A stretch of 64,000 nt of DNA from an uncultured Christensenella sp. GTDB lineage: Bacteria > Bacillota > Clostridia > Christensenellales > Borkfalkiaceae. The DNA lies in assembly GCA_910578145.1 (NCBI GenBank), contig CAJTPJ010000001.1, positions 62,001 through 126,000 of the forward strand, in the 5' to 3' direction. Shown here one piece after another: positions 57,704-64,000 of the stretch; within the stretch, counting starts at the first letter, position 1, and every line of letters starts with the position of its first letter. Position numbers and translations under genes: made by a program. The notes below the pieces were generated by a model. It did not search any database and was not told the DNA's origin. It saw nothing but the letters and a program-made list of their open reading frames with translations.

Positions 57704-58984
57704 ATGCAAGTATTAGTTATCGGCAACGGCGGCAGAGAACACGCCATACTCCTTGCGCTTAAAAAAAGCAAAAGGGTAGAAAAACTTTATTGTATGAAAG
57801 GCAACGCGGGCACGGCGCAAATCGCTCAAAACGTAGACGTGGATTATATGAACGCCGAAGCGGTTAAAAAGTTTGCGCTCGAACACCCTGAAATCGACTA
57901 TTACGTAGTCGCGCCCGACGACCCTTTGGCTATGGGGTTAGTGGACGAGCTTGAAGCCATAGGCAAGCGCTGTTTCGGACCCCGCAAAAACGCGGCGATA
58001 ATAGAAGCAAGCAAGGCGTTTTCCAAAAACCTTATGCAAAAATACGGTATTCCCACGGCGGAATCCCGCACTTTCGACAGCTACGATAAAGCGCTTGAAT
58101 ACGTACGCGAAAAGGGCGCGCCCATAGTTTTAAAAGCCGACGGGCTTGCGCTTGGCAAGGGCGTGCTCGTGTGCGAAGATTTAAAGCAGGCGGAAGAGGG
58201 TTTAAAGGAAATAATGCTTGATAAATCTTTCGGCGCGGCTGGCAACGTAGTAGTGGTGGAAGAATATATGCGCGGGTTAAAATACAATCCCGGCGAAGAG
58301 GTTTCCGTGCTGTCTTTCACCGACGGCAAAACTATAGTGCCAATGATAACTTCTTGCGACCATAAGCGCGCAAACGATAGGGACAAGGGGCTTAACACGG
58401 GTGGTATGGGCACTTTTTCGCCCTGCCCGTTTTGGACGGAAGAACTTGAAAAAGAAGTTTTGGAAAAGATAATGGTTCCCACTATGAACGCAATGAACGC
58501 CGAAGGCAGAACTTTTAAAGGCTGCCTGTATTTCGGGCTTATGCGCACCGACAAGGGAATGAAAGTGGTAGAGTACAATTCGCGCTTCGGCGACCCCGAA
58601 ACGCAGGTGGTTTTGCCTATGTTGAAAACCGACCTCTTGGATATTTTCGAGGCGGTAACCGACGGCAGACTTTCCGATATTAAAATAGAATGGGAAGACG
58701 GCGCGTGCGTGTGCGTGGTGCTTGCAAGCGGCGGATATCCTTTAAGTTACGCCAAGGGCAAGGAAATTACCGTGGGCGACGTTGGCGACTGCGATATAAT
58801 CCACGCGGGTACGGCTATTAAAGACGGCAAGCTGGTAACAAGCGGCGGGCGTGTTTTGGGCGTTGTTGCAAAGGGAAAAACTTTGGATATTGCGCGCAGA
58901 AAGGCGTACCAAGCTGCGGAAAATATACACTTTGAAAATAAACATTTCCGTACGGATATAGGAAATAAATATAAAAACGGTTAA
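57704..58984 (+). CDS. purD: phosphoribosylamine-glycine ligase (GAR synthetase)
   Basis: The 426-residue protein has the ATP-grasp fold with VIGNGGREHAILLALKKS at the start, VLKADGLALGKGVLVCE, DHKRANDRDKGLNTGGMGTF and EYNSRFGDPETQV. It couples phosphoribosylamine with glycine. The ribosome site is aaggaa, 9 nt after the purH stop. Length and motifs are normal. Confidence 0.97.
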   Translation: MQVLVIGNGGREHAILLALKKSKRVEKLYCMKGNAGTAQIAQNVDVDYMNAEAVKKFALEHPEIDYYVVAPDDPLAMGLVDELEAIGKRCFGPRKNAAIIEASKAFSKNLMQKYGIPTAESRTFDSYDKALEYVREKGAPIVLKADGLALGKGVLVCEDLKQAEEGLKEIMLDKSFGAAGNVVVVEEYMRGLKYNPGEEVSVLSFTDGKTIVPMITSCDHKRANDRDKGLNTGGMGTFSPCPFWTEELEKEVLEKIMVPTMNAMNAEGRTFKGCLYFGLMRTDKGMKVVEYNSRFGDPETQVVLPMLKTDLLDIFEAVTDGRLSDIKIEWEDGACVCVVLASGGYPLSYAKGKEITVGDVGDCDIIHAGTAIKDGKLVTSGGRVLGVVAKGKTLDIARRKAYQAAENIHFENKHFRTDIGNKYKNG

Positions 58985-58987
58985 GCT

Positions 58988-61900
58988 ATGATTTACAGAA
59001 TTTTCGTTGAAAAGAAAGACAATTTACAGGCAAAAAAGGTAATAGAGGACGCAAGAAATCTTTTAAAGATAGACGTTAAAGACGTGCGCCAGCTTATCAG
59101 ATACGACGTAGAGGGGCTTGAAAAACAAGAGTTTGAAGCCGCTGTTCCCTGTGTGTTTTCCGAGCCGCCCGTAGACGACGTTTACTACGAAAGCGTTGAG
59201 TTCGGCAAGGAATACAGCGTTTTCGCAGTGGCGTACCTTACGGGACAGTACGACCAGCGCGCGGACAGCGCGGCGCAGTGCGTTCAGCTTTTAACGCAAA
59301 AAGAGCGCCCGCTTATCAAATGCGCAAACGTTTACGCCGTTTCGGGCGTAACCGGTAAACAGCTTGAAAGGCTTAAACGCCATTTGATAAACCCCGTTGA
59401 AAGCGAGGAAGTCACGCTTGAAAAGCCGCAGTCGCTCGCGCACTCCGCAGTAGTTGCCGACGACGTTAAAGAGGTTGAGGGCTTTATAAATTTATCCGAT
59501 AAACAGATAGCGGAGTTTCACGCTCGGGCGGGGCTTGCAATGTCCGTTGCAGACCTTGCATTCGTGCGCTCCTATTTCCAAAAGGAGGGCAGAAATCCCA
59601 CCGAAACGGAAATAAAAGTAATAGATACGTATTGGTCCGACCATTGCCGCCACACTACGTTTGCAACGGAAATTAAAAATATAGAAATTAACGGCGATAA
59701 CGGGCACGTTAAAAAGGCGTTGGATTTATATAAAAACCTTTTTGCCGAACTGTACGCCAACCGCCCCGAAAAATATCCTTGTCTTATGGATATTGCAACG
59801 ATAGCCGTTAAAAAACTTAAAAAAGAGGGCAAGTTAGACAATCTTGACGAGTCGGATGAAATTAACGCCTGCTCCATAAAAATTGACGCGACTCTCGACG
59901 GCAAAAAACAGAAGTACACCGTAATGTTTAAAAACGAAACGCACAACCACCCTACGGAGATAGAACCGTTCGGCGGCGCGGCAACCTGCCTTGGCGGAGC
60001 TATCCGCGACCCGCTTTCAGGCAGAACTTACGTATTGCAGTCTATGCGCGTTACGGGTTGCGCAGACCCTACCGAACCCATAGAAAACACCTTGCCCGGC
60101 AAACTTCCCCAGCGCGTAATAACTAAAACCGCGGCGGCGGGCTTTTCATCGTATGGCAACCAGATAGGGCTTGCCACGGGTCAGGTAGACGAGGTATACC
60201 ATCCCGGTTATAAAGCGAAAAGGCTGGAAACGGGCTTCGTAGTAGGCGGCGCGCTTTCCGATATGATTTACCGCGCCAAACCCGAAAAGGGCGACGTCGT
60301 AATTCTTTTGGGCGGCGAAACGGGGCGCGACGGTTGCGGCGGCGCAACGGGTTCGTCTAAAGCCCACGACAAAAAGTCGGTGCAAACTTGCGGCGCGGAG
60401 GTGCAAAAAGGCAATGCGCTTACGGAAAGAAAGCTGCAAAGACTTTTCCTAAATAAAACCGCGACCACTATGATTAAAAAATGTAACGATTTCGGCGCGG
60501 GCGGAGTTTCGGTTGCCATTGGCGAGCTTGCCGACGGGCTTGTAATCCAGCTTGATAAAGTTCCCAAAAAGTACGAGGGGCTTTCGGGCACCGAACTCGC
60601 CATTTCCGAATCTCAGGAAAGAATGGCGGTGGTGGTAGCCGCCGAAAACGTGGAAAAGTTTACTGCGCTTGCCGCAGAGGAAAATCTTACGGCTACCGTG
60701 GTTGCGACCGTAACCGACGACAGAAGAATGAAAATGTACCACCGCGGCAAACCTATAGTGGACGTTTCGCGCGATTTCCTTGATACTAACGGCGTTAAAC
60801 AAATTACCGACGCAGAAATAAACGAAACCGTAACCCCGTTTTTTAAAACGCCGGAAAAAGCGGCGTTTGGCGAAAAGCTGAAAAGCGAACTTTCGCAGCT
60901 TAACGTTTGCTCCAAAAAGGGGCTTGCGGAAACATTTGACTCTACTATCGGCGCAAAGTCCGTATATATGCCCTTCGGCGGTAAGTACCAGCTTACGCCC
61001 GTAACCGCAATGGCTGCTAAACTCACCGGCGGCGAAACGGACGACTGTACGGTTTCCGCGTACGGCTACAACCCCGAACTTACTTCAACGTCGCCGTTTA
61101 CGGGCGCTATATATTCAATTATCGCTTCGGTTGCAAAAGTTGTTGCGGCGGGCGCCGATTACCGTGATATTCGGCTTACCTTGCAGGAATTCTTTATGCG
61201 CCTGCGCGACGATAAAAAGCGTTGGGGCGTTCCGCTTGCCGCGCTGTTGGGCGCGCTGTACGCGCAAATCAATTTGGGGCTCGGCGCGATAGGCGGCAAG
61301 GACAGTATGAGCGGCACTTTCGAGGATATCGACGTTCCGCCCACGCTTATTTCGTTTGCACTCGCTCCCGCTAAAGCAAGCAAATTAATTACCAACGTTT
61401 TAACCGCACGGGGCAGTAAACTTTATCTTATTCCCACCCCCAAAGACGAAACTTTCGTGCCCGACTTCAACGCGCTTAAAAAGGTGTATACTACCGTTAA
61501 TTCGGGCATATGCGGGGGGCAAATCAAGTTTGCCACCGTCTGCGAAAAGGGCGGCGCGGCGGTTGCCGTGGCAAAGTCGTGCTTCGGCAACGGGCTTGGT
61601 TTTGCGTTTGAAGCAGGGTTTGGCGAACTGTTTGCCGAACGCTACGGCGATATAATAGTAAGTTGCGACGACGAGAAAGCGCTTAGCGGTTTAAATTATA
61701 TTTATCTTGGTAAAACCGCGGCGGGCGGCTTTACGCTGGGCGGCGAAACGCTGGCTTTCAGCGACGCGGTAAACGCTTATACTTACAAGCTCGAAAGCGT
61801 GTTCCCCGTTACGGCTAAAGCGGAGGGGGATATCCCTGACTGCGATTATATGGGCGGCGGCAAATATTCTAACATATCCACCAAAATTGCTAAGCCCCGC

Positions 61901-62689
61901 GTGTTTATACCTGCGTTCCCCGGCACCAACTGCGAGCTGGATACGGCGCGCGCGTTTAATCTTGCGGGCGCGGAAACTGAAGTTTTGGTTATTAAAAACC
62001 GTTCGGCGGCAGATATAGAAGAAAGCGTACGCGCAATAATAAAGGCAATAAACCGCGCTAATATCGTGGCGTTCCCCGGCGGTTTTTCGGGTGGCGACGA
62101 ACCCGACGGTTCGGGCAAATTCATTGCAACCACGTTTAAAAACCCTGCCGTTTCCGAGCGGATTATGGAGCTTTTAAACAACCGCGACGGGCTTGCGCTG
62201 GGCATATGCAACGGTTTTCAGGCGCTTATAAAACTCGGGCTGGTGCCTTACGGCAAGGTTAGCCCGCTTACACAAAATTCGCCCACGTTGACGTACAACA
62301 ATATTTCGCGGCACGTTTCCACAATGGTTAATATCCGCGTGGCTTCCAATTTAAGTCCTTGGCTTTCGGGTTGCAAAGTGGGCGAGGTGTATTCCGTGCC
62401 CGTTTCGCACGGCGAGGGCAAGATAGTAGCGCCGCTTGCAGAACTTGAAAAAATGAAAGCTAACGGACAAATTGCAACGCAATACGTCGGTTACGACGGC
62501 AAGCCCACTATGGAAGGTCCTTGCAACCCCAACGGCAGTACTTGGGCTATCGAGGGCATAACCTCGCCCGATGGCAGGGTGTTCGGTAAAATGGGTCACA
62601 GCGAAAGAAAGGGCGAAAACCTTTACAAAAACTTTAACGGCAATTTCGATATGAAAATATTTGAAAGCGGCGTGCACTATTTCAAATAA
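58988..62689 (+). CDS. purL: phosphoribosylformylglycinamidine synthase, single-chain form
   Basis: The 1,233-residue protein is the large single-chain PurL: an N-terminal PurS-like domain (about 1-80), two AIR-synthase-related halves (about 170-960; SDHCRHTTFATEI, FKNETHNHPTEIEPFGGAAT, GAIGGKDSMSGTFED) and a C-terminal glutaminase (about 970-1233). The glutaminase has its nucleophile Cys in LGICNGFQALIKLG and the His/Glu pair in VSHGEGK. Many Bacillota instead use separate PurS, PurQ and short PurL. No separate PurQ or PurS is needed here. It starts 3 nt after purD with no clear ribosome site. Confidence 0.97.
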   Translation: MIYRIFVEKKDNLQAKKVIEDARNLLKIDVKDVRQLIRYDVEGLEKQEFEAAVPCVFSEPPVDDVYYESVEFGKEYSVFAVAYLTGQYDQRADSAAQCVQLLTQKERPLIKCANVYAVSGVTGKQLERLKRHLINPVESEEVTLEKPQSLAHSAVVADDVKEVEGFINLSDKQIAEFHARAGLAMSVADLAFVRSYFQKEGRNPTETEIKVIDTYWSDHCRHTTFATEIKNIEINGDNGHVKKALDLYKNLFAELYANRPEKYPCLMDIATIAVKKLKKEGKLDNLDESDEINACSIKIDATLDGKKQKYTVMFKNETHNHPTEIEPFGGAATCLGGAIRDPLSGRTYVLQSMRVTGCADPTEPIENTLPGKLPQRVITKTAAAGFSSYGNQIGLATGQVDEVYHPGYKAKRLETGFVVGGALSDMIYRAKPEKGDVVILLGGETGRDGCGGATGSSKAHDKKSVQTCGAEVQKGNALTERKLQRLFLNKTATTMIKKCNDFGAGGVSVAIGELADGLVIQLDKVPKKYEGLSGTELAISESQERMAVVVAAENVEKFTALAAEENLTATVVATVTDDRRMKMYHRGKPIVDVSRDFLDTNGVKQITDAEINETVTPFFKTPEKAAFGEKLKSELSQLNVCSKKGLAETFDSTIGAKSVYMPFGGKYQLTPVTAMAAKLTGGETDDCTVSAYGYNPELTSTSPFTGAIYSIIASVAKVVAAGADYRDIRLTLQEFFMRLRDDKKRWGVPLAALLGALYAQINLGLGAIGGKDSMSGTFEDIDVPPTLISFALAPAKASKLITNVLTARGSKLYLIPTPKDETFVPDFNALKKVYTTVNSGICGGQIKFATVCEKGGAAVAVAKSCFGNGLGFAFEAGFGELFAERYGDIIVSCDDEKALSGLNYIYLGKTAAGGFTLGGETLAFSDAVNAYTYKLESVFPVTAKAEGDIPDCDYMGGGKYSNISTKIAKPRVFIPAFPGTNCELDTARAFNLAGAETEVLVIKNRSAADIEESVRAIIKAINRANIVAFPGGFSGGDEPDGSGKFIATTFKNPAVSERIMELLNNRDGLALGICNGFQALIKLGLVPYGKVSPLTQNSPTLTYNNISRHVSTMVNIRVASNLSPWLSGCKVGEVYSVPVSHGEGKIVAPLAELEKMKANGQIATQYVGYDGKPTMEGPCNPNGSTWAIEGITSPDGRVFGKMGHSERKGENLYKNFNGNFDMKIFESGVHYFK

Positions 62690-62741
62690 GCGTGCGCATT
62701 ATCGGCGCGGGAAAAATTAAGTTTCCGCGGGGAGGATATTT

Positions 62742-63203
62742 ATGAAATGTTTATTTTGCGGTTGTGAAGACAGCAAGGTTATAGACAGCCGTTCCGCCGA
62801 CGAGGGCAGGACTATAAGGCGGCGCAGGGAATGCACCAACTGCGGCAAACGCTATACAACGTACGAAACGATAGAGGACACGCCCGTGCTGGTAATAAAA
62901 TCCAGCGGGTTAAGGCAGGCGTTCGATTCGCGCAAGGTCAAAAACGGCATTATAAAATCGTGCGAAAAGCGCCCCGTTTCCCTTAACGCTATAGACGAAA
63001 TGGTTAACGCCGTTACCAAAAAAGTATACAATTCTTTAGAGCAGGAGATAAGTTCCAAGCAGATAGGCGAAATGGTTATGGAAGAGCTTAAAAAATACGA
63101 CGAAGTGGCGTACGTGCGCTACGCAAGCGTATACCGTTCTTTCAAAGACGTTGAAAGTTTTATGCAGGAATTGCAAACTTTAATAGACAATAAAAAATTA
63201 TGA
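62742..63203 (+). CDS. nrdR: transcriptional repressor NrdR
   Basis: The 153-residue protein has an N-terminal zinc ribbon (CLFCGC at the start, then RRRECTNCGKRYTTYE) and an ATP-cone domain (LVIKSSGLRQAFDSRKVKNG). NrdR represses ribonucleotide reductase genes in response to ATP/dATP. The ribosome site is ggggagg. It overlaps ispG by 4 nt, and its place right after the purine operon links nucleotide supply and dNTP control (inference). No NrdR box was searched for outside the window. Confidence 0.96.
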   Translation: MKCLFCGCEDSKVIDSRSADEGRTIRRRRECTNCGKRYTTYETIEDTPVLVIKSSGLRQAFDSRKVKNGIIKSCEKRPVSLNAIDEMVNAVTKKVYNSLEQEISSKQIGEMVMEELKKYDEVAYVRYASVYRSFKDVESFMQELQTLIDNKKL

Positions 63204-64000
63204 CTAAAAAAGTAAACGTAGGCGGCGTGCTAATCGGCGGTGGCGAAAGCGTTAAAATTCAGTCGATGTGTACCACGCGCACGGGCGACGTTGAAAAAAC
63301 GGCCGCCCAAATTTCCGCGCTTGAAAAAGCGGGCTGTGAAATTATCCGCGTTTCAATTCTCGGCGAAGCCGACGCGCGCGCCTTAAAAGAAATTAAAAAT
63401 TCAATAAAAATCCCGCTTGTTGCGGATATACATTTTTCTGCGGATTTGGCGGTGCTGGCAATAGAAAACGGCGCGGATAAAGTGCGCGTAAACCCCGGCA
63501 ATATCGGCGGCGAAAGCAATATAAAGCGAGTGGCGGACTGTATAAAAGCCCATAAAATCCCCGTACGCGTTGGCGCCAACACGGGCAGCGTGGAAAAAAT
63601 ATATTTAGAAAAATACGGTAAAAACGAGTTTTCTTTGGTGGAAAGCGCGCTTTCAAGCGCGCAACTTTTGGAAAAGTACGGTGTAAACGATATAGTAATT
63701 TCCGTTAAAGCGTCGTCCGTGCCGCTTACGGTAAAGGCGTATAAACTTTTGGCTTCGCGCACGGATTATCCGTTGCATATAGGCGTAACCGAGGCGGGCA
63801 CCGAAGAAATGGCGGTGGTTAAATCCAGCGCGGCTTTGGGCGCGCTTTTGCTTGACGGCATAGGCGATACGTTGCGCGTTTCCATAACCGACGACCCAGT
63901 TAAAGAAATAATAGCCGCAAAACGGCTGTTGCGCGCCGTGGGATTGGATAAAAACTTTGTTAACGTAATTTCCTGTCCCACCTGCGGCAGATGCCTGTGG
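63200..64000 (+). CDS. ispG: 4-hydroxy-3-methylbut-2-en-1-yl diphosphate synthase (3' end outside window)
   Basis: The gene begins at ATG inside the nrdR stop codon (ATGA) and stays open to the window edge, so 267 residues are seen. VGGVLIGGGESVKIQSMC matches the IspG start, and PLVADIHFSADLA, KVRVNPGNIGG and GIGDTLRVSITDDP are family motifs. VISCPTCGR, just before the edge, holds the first two cysteines of the [4Fe-4S] cluster. It makes HMBPP in the MEP isoprenoid pathway. The isoprenoid carrier recycled by UppP elsewhere in this window depends on that pathway. Confidence 0.95.
   Translation, partial: MTKKVNVGGVLIGGGESVKIQSMCTTRTGDVEKTAAQISALEKAGCEIIRVSILGEADARALKEIKNSIKIPLVADIHFSADLAVLAIENGADKVRVNPGNIGGESNIKRVADCIKAHKIPVRVGANTGSVEKIYLEKYGKNEFSLVESALSSAQLLEKYGVNDIVISVKASSVPLTVKAYKLLASRTDYPLHIGVTEAGTEEMAVVKSSAALGALLLDGIGDTLRVSITDDPVKEIIAAKRLLRAVGLDKNFVNVISCPTCGRCLW

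Noticed and set aside
1..64000. CRISPR array or phage genes
   Set aside because: No regularly spaced identical repeats with unique spacers and no capsid, portal or terminase genes are seen. The 13-15 nt array at 12,339 is too tightly spaced.

Overview
The window reads as chromosomal DNA of a Bacillota (Clostridia-like) bacterium carrying a piece of an integrated conjugative element at its left end. The taxonomic call is inference. It rests on a large SRP RNA with an Alu domain (the Bacillus/Clostridium type), Gram-positive-style lipoproteins, a two-subunit iron-sulfur fumarase, a cysteine-rich PheS, and many sigma-A type promoters (TTGACA-17-TATAAT). No genes for lipopolysaccharide or outer-membrane functions are seen. 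I cannot name the species.

Region 1 (about 1-13,800) is mobile DNA. It holds part of a type IV secretion / conjugation operon: a VirD4/TraG coupling protein whose Walker A motif is cut by the window edge, a 1,683-residue BspA/Ig-repeat surface protein, a small VirB2-like membrane protein, a VirB6/TrbL-like channel protein and a VirB4/TraE ATPase with its own N-terminal membrane segments. After these come a BspA-type lipoprotein with a perfect consensus promoter and an ISLre2-family transposase. A palindromic 10-mer family (TGTNCGNRCA) occurs in pairs or arrays only in this region. No relaxase, integrase or cell-wall hydrolase gene is visible here. Composition changes to the chromosomal style somewhere between 13,800 and 14,800.

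Region 2 (about 13,900-40,300) is housekeeping DNA: two flavodoxin-like proteins, a leftward fumarase (alpha, beta)-pheS-pheT-flavoprotein run, a rightward CPBP protease-rlmH-M14 peptidase-tadA run, prs, pth, mfd, a large parvulin-like lipoprotein, uppP, a NatAB-like ABC exporter, the SRP RNA, an Mrp/NBP35 ATPase, a radical-SAM DNA-repair-type gene pair (TIGR03916/TIGR03915 type), a two-component system and a class 3 aldehyde dehydrogenase.

Region 3 (about 40,300-50,100) has the ferrous iron uptake operon (feoA, feoB, small Cys-rich protein), a PH-domain membrane protein, an aconitase-superfamily hydratase, a small lipoprotein, an ABC importer and mscL. The importer's binding protein is the most unusual gene in the window: its two lobes are in the reverse of the normal order, as in a circular permutation.

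Region 4 (about 50,100-64,000) is a near-complete de novo purine operon, purE-purC-(purF paralogue)-purF-purM-purN-purH-purD-purL, followed by nrdR and the start of ispG. The PurF paralogue lacks the catalytic cysteine. Together these genes take PRPP to IMP except for purK and purB, which are not in the window.

No tRNA, rRNA, CRISPR array or recognised riboswitch was found. The only stretch above 300 bases without a protein gene (33,189-33,616) holds the SRP RNA.
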